Source of the DNA: Spirochaetota bacterium
GTDB lineage: Bacteria > Spirochaetota > Spirochaetia > DTKZ01
Direction: 5' to 3'
DNA: 5,387 bases
Assembly: GCA_029562045.1 (NCBI GenBank)
Contig: JAKQWJ010000158.1
Span: 1-5,387 of the forward strand
Made by a program: the position numbers and the translations under genes. The notes under the pieces are model-generated. The model did no database searches and was not told the origin of the DNA. It saw only the letters and a program-made list of their open reading frames with translations. Below, one piece after another: positions 1 through 5,387 of the stretch (position 1 is the first letter of the stretch; every line of letters starts with the position of its first letter).

Positions 1-545
<545 letters not shown>

Positions 546-590
546 GAGCTCCCCCTCCTCTTCCGATGCACCTTTTCCTGAATCCCGGCC

Positions 591-596
591 AGGAGG
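591..596 (+). promoter_or_regulatory. Shine-Dalgarno site of the URO-D-like gene, possibly sequestered
   Basis: A full AGGAGG lies four bases upstream of the ATG at 601, which is slightly close spacing. It is the only strong ribosome binding site near this start and supports it. The site is complementary to CCTCCT at 554-559, and the next four bases, CTCT (597-600), are complementary to AGAG (545-548). The site could therefore be masked in a hairpin whose 5' arm begins at the ftsK stop codon. The pairing is visible in the sequence, but its effect on translation is inferred. Confidence 0.7.
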
Positions 597-600
597 CTCT

Positions 601-1608
601 ATGACCGGCAGAGAACGCACCATCCGCGCCATCCGCTTTCAGGACCCGGACCGGATCCCGCTGAACCTGTGGGTCCACAAGGCCGCCGCCCTCCGTTACG
701 GCCCGGCGCTGGAGGAGCTTCTGGCGCGCCATCCCCAGGACATCGTCCGGATCCACGGTCCCATGGACCGGGTTTTCTATGCCGATGTCTACAAACCCGG
801 AATGTACACCGATCAGTGGGGGAGCGCCTGGCAGGTTTTACAGGAGGGGATGATCGGGGAGGTCAAGGTTCCCGCCCTTCCCGACCCGGCCGGGGTCAGG
901 GATTATGTCCTGCCGGTGGACCTCCTGGCGCCGGAGTGGAAGGCCGGGGGTCGGGTCGTCGGGGAGAAGATCGCCGACGCCCGCCGGTCGGGGCAGTTCA
1001 TAGCCGCCGGGCAGATCGAAGTCTTTCAGCGGATGCAGTTCATCCGGGGGACGGAGAACCTTTTTTACGACCTGGGGGAGCAAAATGAAAACCTCCTCCT
1101 GTTGCGGGACAAGGTTGTGGAGTACTTCCACCGATACCTGGACTTCTGGCTGCCCCTGGATGTGGACGCCCTGACCTTCTACGACGACTGGGGATCCCAG
1201 CTGTCGCTGCTGATTTCCCCCATCATGTGGCGGGAGCTTTTCAAACCCGTCTACCGGGAGTTCGTGGACCGGATCAAACAGGCGGGAAAGTTCGTCTTCT
1301 TCCACAGCGACGGCCATATCCTGGAGCTGTACGAGGACTTCATCGGACTGGGGGTGGACGCGGTGAACTCCCAGGTCTGGTGCATTGGCCTGGAGAAGGC
1401 GGCGCCCTACGCGGGGCGCATGACCTTCTGGGGGGAGATCGACCGCCAGAACATCCTGGCCTTCGGCGGCCCCGGAGATGTCCGGGACGCGGCCCGGCGG
1501 ATGCGGGACGCCTTCCACCGCCGGGGGGGGCTCATCGGACAGAGCGTCGCCGGCGTGGATGTCCCGCTGGAGAATATCCGGGCCATTCTGGAAGGCTGGA
1601 ACGAATAG
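601..1608 (+). CDS. Uroporphyrinogen decarboxylase (URO-D) superfamily protein, substrate unknown
   Basis: This 335-residue protein has the TIM-barrel fold of the HemE/methyltransferase superfamily. Supporting motifs are the N-terminal RERTIRAIRFQDPDRIPL, DDWGSQ at 195-200, SPIMWRELFKP at 206-216, FFHSDGHI at 233-240, a GEIDRQ segment at 278-283, and the C-terminal VPLENIRAIL at 321-330. These are typical of the HemE-like proteins annotated only as uroporphyrinogen decarboxylase family. True HemE belongs to heme synthesis, and no other heme gene is visible here. MtaA/MtbA/CmuA-type enzymes transfer methyl groups from corrinoid proteins using a His-x-Cys zinc motif. Here the equivalent position reads His235-Ser-Asp237, so the Cys ligand is absent and a zinc-thiol methyltransferase role is unlikely. 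No corrinoid protein gene is adjacent. The start is set by AGGAGG four bases upstream. Transcription may come from ftsK, since I saw no promoter in the 55-base gap. The family is confident and the substrate is unknown. Confidence 0.88.
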   Translation: MTGRERTIRAIRFQDPDRIPLNLWVHKAAALRYGPALEELLARHPQDIVRIHGPMDRVFYADVYKPGMYTDQWGSAWQVLQEGMIGEVKVPALPDPAGVRDYVLPVDLLAPEWKAGGRVVGEKIADARRSGQFIAAGQIEVFQRMQFIRGTENLFYDLGEQNENLLLLRDKVVEYFHRYLDFWLPLDVDALTFYDDWGSQLSLLISPIMWRELFKPVYREFVDRIKQAGKFVFFHSDGHILELYEDFIGLGVDAVNSQVWCIGLEKAAPYAGRMTFWGEIDRQNILAFGGPGDVRDAARRMRDAFHRRGGLIGQSVAGVDVPLENIRAILEGWNE

Positions 1609-1619
1609 AACCGGGGAAC

Positions 1620-1635
1620 CCGCCCCGGAGGGCGG
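1620..1635. terminator. Small GC hairpin between convergent genes (weak terminator candidate)
   Basis: The 50-base gap between the two convergent stop codons holds CCGCCC (1620-1625), a CGGA loop, and GGGCGG (1630-1635), a 6-bp perfect stem. Its position would suit a bidirectional terminator. Neither strand has a following T-run, so it does not meet the usual intrinsic terminator definition. It may be Rho-assisted or simply GC-rich background. Confidence 0.3.
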
Positions 1636-1658
1636 ACGCCGGGCGGGGGAAAGGACGC

Positions 1659-2396
1659 TCAGCCCTTCCGGATGAGCTTTGAGAACTTCCGCGCCGCCTC
1701 GGCCCGGAGCGTAACCATCTCGGACCGCCAGCGGACCAGGTCCCCCACATCCACCAGGGAGCCGAAGCTCCGGCGGCAGTTGGTGAGGACCGGCAGCTCC
1801 GCATCGGCGGCGGCCCGGCAGGCCTCGGCCAGATAGGGCCCCACTTCCGGGGGGATCACCACCACCCCGTGCTTGTCGGCGAAGACCAGGTCGCCGGGGT
1901 TCACCGTCAATCCCCCCACGGTGACGGGGACATCCACCTCCACCAGGTGAATGTAGGCATGGGACACCAGGATGCAGGAGGAGTAGTACTCGAAACCGAT
2001 CTCCCGCACCTCGTCCAGATCCCGGACGCCGCCGGAGGTGACCACCCCGTCGCAGCCCAGAGAGCGGTGGATGCTGCCCTGCACCTCGCCCCAGAAGGAG
2101 CCCATGGGGGCGGGGTCCAGATCCTGGATGACGGTGATCGAGGGTTTGGGGGAGGCGTGAAGCTTCCGGTAATACAGATCGTTCAGTTTCTTCTGCTCTT
2201 CCGTCGGCGGGTGCATGGCGGAGATCTTCGCGGTGACGGCGTAGCCCACGGTGCGGGTGTCGTTGGCGAAGACCTTTTTGATCGACGGATTCATGAAGCC
2301 GGCGGTCCGGGGCCTGAGTTCGAAAAACTCGATGGCGTTGCAGATCGTGGGGGCGTCGAACTTCTTCAGTTCCTCCAGCTGGGACATGTGGAGCAT
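1659..2396 (-). CDS. RraA-family protein, probable metal-dependent 2-oxoacid aldolase/decarboxylase-like enzyme
   Basis: This 245-residue cytoplasmic protein matches the RraA / 4-hydroxy-4-methyl-2-oxoglutarate aldolase / dimethylmenaquinone-methyltransferase-like family. Key segments are FWGEV at 101-105, GGVRDLDEV at 122-130 and VDVPVTVGGLTVNPGDLVFAD at about 154-174, the last being the family's glycine-rich C-terminal core. In characterised aldolases the Arg-Asp pair (here Arg125-Asp126) is the catalytic Arg and a ligand for the divalent metal. An acidic residue, Glu104, lies exactly twenty residues before Arg125, echoing the acid-x20-Arg-Asp pattern of the aldolases. Many members are misnamed as menaquinone methyltransferase or RNase E inhibitor, and neither activity should be assumed. 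The ATG at 2396 has AGGAGG six bases upstream. An in-frame ATG three codons later would be 15 bases from that site and is less likely. The gene has its own promoter with a palindromic operator over the -10 box. The aminotransferase lies upstream in the same orientation, 127 bases away. The exact substrate is unknown. Confidence 0.9.
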   Translation of the reverse strand: MLHMSQLEELKKFDAPTICNAIEFFELRPRTAGFMNPSIKKVFANDTRTVGYAVTAKISAMHPPTEEQKKLNDLYYRKLHASPKPSITVIQDLDPAPMGSFWGEVQGSIHRSLGCDGVVTSGGVRDLDEVREIGFEYYSSCILVSHAYIHLVEVDVPVTVGGLTVNPGDLVFADKHGVVVIPPEVGPYLAEACRAAADAELPVLTNCRRSFGSLVDVGDLVRWRSEMVTLRAEAARKFSKLIRKG

Positions 2397-2402
2397 CCTG
2401 TA

Positions 2403-2408
2403 CCTCCT
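2403..2408 (-). promoter_or_regulatory. Shine-Dalgarno site of the RraA-family gene
   Basis: Read on the minus strand this is AGGAGG, followed by six bases (TACAGG) and then ATG. The spacing is near ideal and selects the start at 2396 over the downstream in-frame ATG. Confidence 0.85.
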
Positions 2409-2423
2409 GAGATGCGCGTGTCG

Positions 2424-2451
2424 GCACTATACTGATATATCAGTATAGTGC
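2424..2451. promoter_or_regulatory. 28-bp perfect palindrome, likely operator of the RraA-family gene
   Basis: The half-site GCACTATACTGATA is followed immediately by its exact reverse complement, giving a 28-bp perfect inverted repeat with no spacer and its centre between 2437 and 2438. It is AT-rich (10 of 28 bases are G or C) within GC-rich surroundings. It covers the whole -10 box and the predicted transcription start of the minus-strand promoter, a placement typical of a repressor that blocks RNA polymerase. The regulator's gene is not in this window. GntR, MarR and TetR-type dimers all use sites of this general form, and I cannot choose among them from the sequence. There is no T-run, so a terminator reading is unlikely. 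Confidence 0.8.
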
Positions 2452-2470
2452 TGCACCAATCCCGTGTCAA
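2442..2470 (-). promoter_or_regulatory. Sigma70-type promoter of the RraA-family gene
   Basis: On the minus strand there is a perfect -35 box TTGACA (2470-2465), a 17-base spacer, and a -10 box TATACT (2447-2442) that differs from consensus at one position. Transcription should start near 2435, giving a leader of about 39 bases with the AGGAGG site near its end. A promoter this close to consensus would be strong if unregulated, which fits repression through the palindrome overlapping its -10 box. The matching plus-strand TATACT at 2428-2433 arises from the palindrome's symmetry and has no good -35 box. Confidence 0.82.
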
Positions 2471-2495
2471 TGGAAGCCGCCGCAAACGGACGCGG

Positions 2496-2512
2496 TCCGG
2501 GGATGCCCCGGA
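2496..2512. terminator. GC-rich hairpin downstream of the aminotransferase (weak terminator candidate)
   Basis: TCCGGGG, a three-base loop and CCCCGGA form a perfect 7-bp stem just after the aminotransferase stop codon. No T-run follows on the minus strand, so it is not a classical intrinsic terminator. If it does not stop transcription, aminotransferase transcripts would continue into the RraA-family gene, which would then have two sources of transcription. Confidence 0.35.
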
Positions 2513-2523
2513 AGGGGCGCCGG

Positions 2524-3717
2524 TCACCCCTGGGCGTAGGCCGCGAACTTCAGGAGCCCTTCCCGGATGTCCTCCACCCCTATCCCCGAGTAGGCCAGCC
2601 GGAGGTGCCTGCGGGTCTCGCCGGGAAGGGCCTTGCCGAAATGCAGCCGGGTGCAGAAGGAAACTCCGGTCTTCCGGAGAACATCCTTCCGGAAGGATTC
2701 GTAATCGGAGAAGCCTTTGGCTTCCATCAGTCCCGTCACATCCGGGTAGAGATAAAAGGTGGCCTCCGGAACGTAGCAGGAGACCCCGGGGATGGCGCGG
2801 AGGATTTCCGCCGCCGCATCCCGCCTCTCCTTCAGAACGTCGATGATTCTCCGGGAGCCGCTCTGGTCCCCCGTCAGGGCCTCCACCCCCGCAATCTGGA
2901 CGAAATGATTGGTGCAGGACTCGTCGTTCAGGTTCAGTTTGGCGATGACACCGATGATCTGTCGGGGCCCCACCGCCGCGCCGAGGCGCCACCCGGTCAT
3001 GGCGTACTTCTTCGAAAAGGTGTAGAGAATGACGCACCTCTCCTCCATGCCCGGAAAGGAGGCCAGGCTCCGGGACCGGCCCCGGTAGCGGATGTCGAAG
3101 TAGGCCTCGTCGCAGAGGACCCTCAGGTCGTGCCGCAGGGCGAACTCGGCGATCTGCTCCAGCTCCTCGTCGGGGGACACCGCTCCGGTGGGATTCTGCA
3201 GATCGTTGACGATGAGGAGCTTCGTCCTGGGGCTCACCTGGCGCCGCAGGGCGTCCATGTCCAGATGGAAATTTTCCTTCCCCGGCAGAAACCCGTAGGG
3301 CAGCCCCCGCCCGCCGTGGAACTCAATCTGGGACTCGTAGATCGGGTAACCCGGGTTCGGGTACAGAACCTCGTCGCCGGGGTTCATCAGGGCCAGGATG
3401 AACTTCCCGATGACCGGCTTCCCCCCGGGCTGCACCGCCACCGAGTCGGCGGTGTAGTGCGTTCCCCGGCTCCGGTTGATATCCGCCGCCAGGGCGTCCC
3501 TCAGTTCCGGGATGCCCGCGTTGGGGGCGTAGCCGGTTTTTCCGTCCCTCATGGCCCTGTGCGCCGCATGGATGATGTTCTCCGGGGTCGGCAGGTCCAT
3601 ATCCCCCAGATGAAAGGGATAGACCCGGTTTCCTGCGGCGGCGAAGGCCCTGGCCTCTTCCGAAACCGCGAAGGCAGTCTCGGATCCCAGACGGACGATC
3701 CTTTCGGCGGTAATCAT
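2524..3717 (-). CDS. PLP-dependent class I/II aminotransferase (aspartate aminotransferase fold type I)
   Basis: This 397-residue cytoplasmic enzyme is full length for the family. It should move an amino group between an amino acid and a 2-oxoacid with pyridoxal phosphate. Visible landmarks are GYAPNAGIPELR at 62-73 (the conserved tyrosine is Tyr63), the phosphate-side loop GGK at 98-100, NPTG at 175-178, DEAY at 203-206 (Asp203 should contact the cofactor's ring nitrogen), SKKYAMTGWRLG at 235-246 with Lys236 as the cofactor-binding lysine, and LRLAYSGIG at 372-380 with Arg373 as the probable substrate-carboxylate arginine. Some usual motifs are altered: NDLQNPTG replaces the common NSPxNPTG, SKKYAM replaces SKTYAM, and SFCTRLHFG at 353-361 replaces the usual PGxxFG-type loop. 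The start ATG follows GGAGG with nine bases between. The substrate cannot be read from the sequence. The neighbouring RraA-family gene suggests 2-oxoacid metabolism, which is inference. Confidence 0.93.
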   Translation of the reverse strand: MITAERIVRLGSETAFAVSEEARAFAAAGNRVYPFHLGDMDLPTPENIIHAAHRAMRDGKTGYAPNAGIPELRDALAADINRSRGTHYTADSVAVQPGGKPVIGKFILALMNPGDEVLYPNPGYPIYESQIEFHGGRGLPYGFLPGKENFHLDMDALRRQVSPRTKLLIVNDLQNPTGAVSPDEELEQIAEFALRHDLRVLCDEAYFDIRYRGRSRSLASFPGMEERCVILYTFSKKYAMTGWRLGAAVGPRQIIGVIAKLNLNDESCTNHFVQIAGVEALTGDQSGSRRIIDVLKERRDAAAEILRAIPGVSCYVPEATFYLYPDVTGLMEAKGFSDYESFRKDVLRKTGVSFCTRLHFGKALPGETRRHLRLAYSGIGVEDIREGLLKFAAYAQG

Positions 3718-3726
3718 CTCTTTCTC

Positions 3727-3731
3727 CCTCC
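3727..3731 (-). promoter_or_regulatory. Shine-Dalgarno site of the aminotransferase
   Basis: On the minus strand GGAGG sits inside a purine-rich run and ends nine bases before the ATG at 3717. This supports that start codon. Confidence 0.7.
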
Positions 3732-3743
3732 CCTGTCACCTAC

Positions 3744-3772
3744 AATATCATATTTCGGGCCGCTACAATCAA
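3744..3772 (-). promoter_or_regulatory. Possible promoter of the aminotransferase
   Basis: On the minus strand TTGATT (3772-3767) and GATATT (3749-3744) are separated by 17 bases, each matching the sigma70 consensus at four of six positions. A better -10-like hexamer, TATGAT (3752-3747), overlaps but leaves a short spacer. The AT-rich position upstream of the gene suits a promoter, but the boxes are weak. Confidence 0.3.
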
Positions 3773-3775
3773 TGG

Positions 3776-3830
3776 GGATTTTGCCGATAATCGGGGTATC
3801 GTCCGTCAATTTCCCGATGGATCTGCCGAT
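3776..3830. repeat. Direct repeat GGAT(T)YTGCCGAT and small inverted repeat in the divergent promoter region
   Basis: GGATTTTGCCGAT (3776-3788) and GGATCTGCCGAT (3819-3830) are near-identical copies in the same orientation, ending 42 bases apart, or about four helical turns. The first copy runs into an 11-bp inverted repeat, CCGAT-A-ATCGG (3784-3794), and a further CCGAT lies at 3814-3818. The region lies between two divergent genes, so these could be sites for a shared regulator. The copies are short and could be chance. Confidence 0.35.
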
Positions 3831-3840
3831 TCTGGTATAG

Positions 3841-3845
3841 GGTGA
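3841..3845 (+). promoter_or_regulatory. Shine-Dalgarno site of the propeller-protein gene
   Basis: GGTGA, part of the consensus AGGAGGTGA, ends seven bases before the ATG at 3853. An in-frame TAG at 3838-3840 precedes it, and no start codon lies between that stop and the ATG. The N-terminus therefore cannot extend further upstream. Confidence 0.6.
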
Positions 3846-3852
3846 CGAGGGT

Positions 3853-5387
3853 ATGGGTTTAAAAAAACTGGTCCTGCTTCTTCTGGGGGGGGCCGCCCTG
3901 GCCTACGGGGAGGTCACGTTTTCACATCCGAAACTATCAAATGAAGACAGGATTCTTTTCCAGGCCACTGCGGAGGGTCCGGGCCACCGGGAGTTCCGCA
4001 CTCTTTTTCTCGCCGATATCGGGAAAGACACCCGGAAGCAGCTGACCTTCTACCCCGAAAGTCTTCTTTATCTGCCCGAAACCGGGGGGCTGCAGATCCA
4101 GAACCGTTTCGGCCTGTTCCGCAGCGACGCCAACCAGGAAAACATGCGCCCCGTTCCCGGCTTTCCCTCCTTTCTCACGGGAAAGAAAGCCGAGAACGGC
4201 AAGATCCTGCCGGTCCTGACCTCTCCGAACGGGCGGTACATACTCAGGGTGGAGCCGGTCTCGGCGGCCCATGGGGATCTCGTCCTCTTCGACACCCTCA
4301 GCGGGGCCGGAGCGCCGGTTTCCCGCCGGGTGGAGCTGGCCATGACAGGCCCCGAGGCGGTCTGGTCACCCAACTCCCGCTACTTCGTGTACACGAAGGC
4401 CGGGACCATCTATTATTTTTCCATGGAGCAGTACCGGGACTCCCGGCTGGTGGCGGAGAGCTATCGCCGCCTCGGAGAGGGCGGCCTGTCCAGCCTCCGC
4501 TGGACCCCCGACGGCGACCTTTTTTATCTGTCCCGGAATCTGGTTTACCGGATAACCGGAGCCGAGCTTTTCGCCCGCAGCCTCTATCATGACACCCTTC
4601 CCATCGGCCGGGTCGCCGGGCGGCTTCCCTTTCCCTTCGATGTGGATTTCGACACCTACTGGGTCGCCCCCGACGGAGGGTCCCTTCTGCTGAATGCCGG
4701 GGGAGGCCGCATTTTTCACTGTCCCCTGGGGGACGGCACGAGCCGCTCCCTCCCCTATCTGTACCTTTCCCGGGGGCTGAGGGCGGCGGATCTTCTGTGG
4801 GACAGAAACAATCTCGTCACCCTGCTGGTCCGGGGAACGAGAAACGGGGCCGCAGTGTCCGATGTGTACCGGATCGACCTGGGCTCTCCCACGCCCCGGT
4901 TCCTCCGGACCGCCGACTCCGGGATAACCGGGATGAGACTGTCTCCCGACGGCGGGAAGGCGGCGCTGATGACCCCGTCGGGAATCGATGTCCGGGAATA
5001 CAGGACCTGGGCATCCTCCGCCTTCATCCCCCACGACAGACCTCTGGACGCCGTATGGGCGGGAAAGGACGCCCTGGTGGTGGGCGGGGAGCACCTGGTG
5101 GAAGCCTACACCCTGGGGTCCCCTTCCCCCCGCTTCGTCTGTTTTTCCCAGCCTGAAGGATACGGCTTTCAGGAGGGGGCCGCGGCGGTGTGGAGCCGGA
5201 ACCTCCGGCGTCTGTACGATCCCGTCTCCGACGGCTGGCGGATCGCCCCGGCGTCGTCCTCCGAAAGCCCCCCCACTGCAAACCCCCGGTACCGGGTGTA
5301 TCTCCAGGAGCTCCCCTCGGGCCCCTTGCGGAACATCCCCATGGTTCGGGGGGTGAAGGACCCGGGAACCCGCCCTCTTTTCCCCCA
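3853..5387 (+). CDS. Secreted TolB/PD40-like beta-propeller protein, 3' end outside the window
   Basis: An uninterrupted frame gives 511 residues to the window edge with no stop, so the true length is unknown. Residues 1-19 look like a Sec signal peptide: a short basic start (MGLKK), a hydrophobic core (LVLLLLGGAALA), and cleavage plausibly after Ala17 or Gly19. There is no lipobox cysteine, so it is probably exported and not a lipoprotein. The rest shows irregular repeats of TolB/PD40 (WD40-like) type, marked by SPNG (124), WSPNS (171), WTPDG (217), APDGG (272), WDRN (316), SPDGG (364), WAGKD (402) and WSRN (447). The spacing is mostly 45-48 residues, consistent with a seven- or eight-bladed propeller. 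Such domains usually bind proteins or glycans at the cell envelope. Near the edge, RNIPMVRGVKDPGTRPLFP leaves the repeat pattern and may lead into a second domain. The gene is divergent from the aminotransferase, and I see no strong promoter for it. Fold confidence is good and the function is unknown. Confidence 0.85.
   Translation, partial: MGLKKLVLLLLGGAALAYGEVTFSHPKLSNEDRILFQATAEGPGHREFRTLFLADIGKDTRKQLTFYPESLLYLPETGGLQIQNRFGLFRSDANQENMRPVPGFPSFLTGKKAENGKILPVLTSPNGRYILRVEPVSAAHGDLVLFDTLSGAGAPVSRRVELAMTGPEAVWSPNSRYFVYTKAGTIYYFSMEQYRDSRLVAESYRRLGEGGLSSLRWTPDGDLFYLSRNLVYRITGAELFARSLYHDTLPIGRVAGRLPFPFDVDFDTYWVAPDGGSLLLNAGGGRIFHCPLGDGTSRSLPYLYLSRGLRAADLLWDRNNLVTLLVRGTRNGAAVSDVYRIDLGSPTPRFLRTADSGITGMRLSPDGGKAALMTPSGIDVREYRTWASSAFIPHDRPLDAVWAGKDALVVGGEHLVEAYTLGSPSPRFVCFSQPEGYGFQEGAAAVWSRNLRRLYDPVSDGWRIAPASSSESPPTANPRYRVYLQELPSGPLRNIPMVRGVKDPGTRPLFP

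Noticed and set aside
838..2427. A 529-codon open frame on the minus strand
   Set aside because: It lies antisense to the URO-D gene and out of frame with the RraA-family gene, both of which carry clear family motifs. Its translation is low-complexity and rich in Gly, Pro, Arg and His, as expected of a shadow frame in GC-rich DNA.
2405..2433. A plus-strand promoter using the symmetric TATACT at 2428-2433
   Set aside because: The hexamer 17 bases upstream is TCCTGA, a poor -35 box, and no plus-strand gene follows. The TATACT is a by-product of the palindrome.
1869..2435. A 188-codon plus-strand frame opposite the RraA-family gene
   Set aside because: Its translation is rich in Gly, His and Val without motifs, and it ends inside the operator palindrome. 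The opposite strand carries the real gene.
2424..2451. The palindrome as an intrinsic terminator or a mobile-element end
   Set aside because: It has no loop, no following T-run, and no transposase or second copy in the window, and it sits exactly on promoter elements, which fits an operator better.
2464..3840. A 458-codon open frame on the plus strand, longer than the aminotransferase opposite it
   Set aside because: It is antisense to an aminotransferase with intact catalytic motifs, has no recognisable domain, and overlaps the RraA promoter at its 5' end. Length alone is not evidence in GC-rich DNA.
3833..3841. An extended -10 element (TGGTATAGG) just before the propeller gene
   Set aside because: Transcription would begin around 3848, downstream of the GGTGA ribosome binding site, and no -35 box is present.
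4366..5094. A 242-codon open frame on the minus strand
   Set aside because: It is antisense to the propeller gene, with composition typical of a shadow frame and no family motif.

Overview
The window is a GC-rich bacterial chromosome segment carrying five protein genes, two of them cut by the window edges, and no RNA genes. The coding density, the AGGAGG-type ribosome binding sites and a housekeeping DNA translocase at the left edge all suggest ordinary chromosome rather than a mobile element. I saw no transposase, phage, CRISPR or toxin-antitoxin signature. The FtsK tail, with its strongly acidic linker and a motif of the type GKASASYLQRRLKIGYNRAARL, together with a secreted PD40-type beta-propeller protein, made me lean towards Spirochaetota. 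That placement is a judgement from remembered family patterns and has not been tested.

Layout, left to right. Bases 1-545 (+) hold the C-terminal 180 residues of FtsK/SpoIIIE. After 55 bases, a uroporphyrinogen-decarboxylase (URO-D) superfamily protein runs 601-1608 (+) and may be read through from ftsK. It converges on an RraA-family gene at 1659-2396 (-). That gene has a near-consensus sigma70 promoter (TTGACA, 17 bases, TATACT), and a perfect 28-bp palindrome at 2424-2451 lies directly over its -10 box. Upstream of it, on the same strand, is a class I/II PLP-dependent aminotransferase at 2524-3717 (-). A 135-base intergenic region then separates it from a divergent gene at 3853 (+) that runs off the right edge. 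The visible 511 residues of that gene form a signal peptide followed by a TolB/PD40-like beta-propeller.

How the genes might work together. The RraA-family enzyme (a putative metal-dependent 2-oxoacid aldolase/decarboxylase) and the aminotransferase (which makes or uses 2-oxoacids) lie in the same orientation and could serve a common amino-acid or 2-oxoacid pathway. RraA also has its own, apparently operator-controlled, promoter. The URO-D-like protein lacks the His-x-Cys zinc motif of the corrinoid:thiol methyltransferases, so its substrate is open. FtsK (chromosome segregation) and the propeller protein (cell envelope) look like unrelated housekeeping neighbours.

The strongest signal not explained by the genes is the 28-bp operator-like palindrome. 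I found no convincing evidence of a wholly new multi-gene system in this window.
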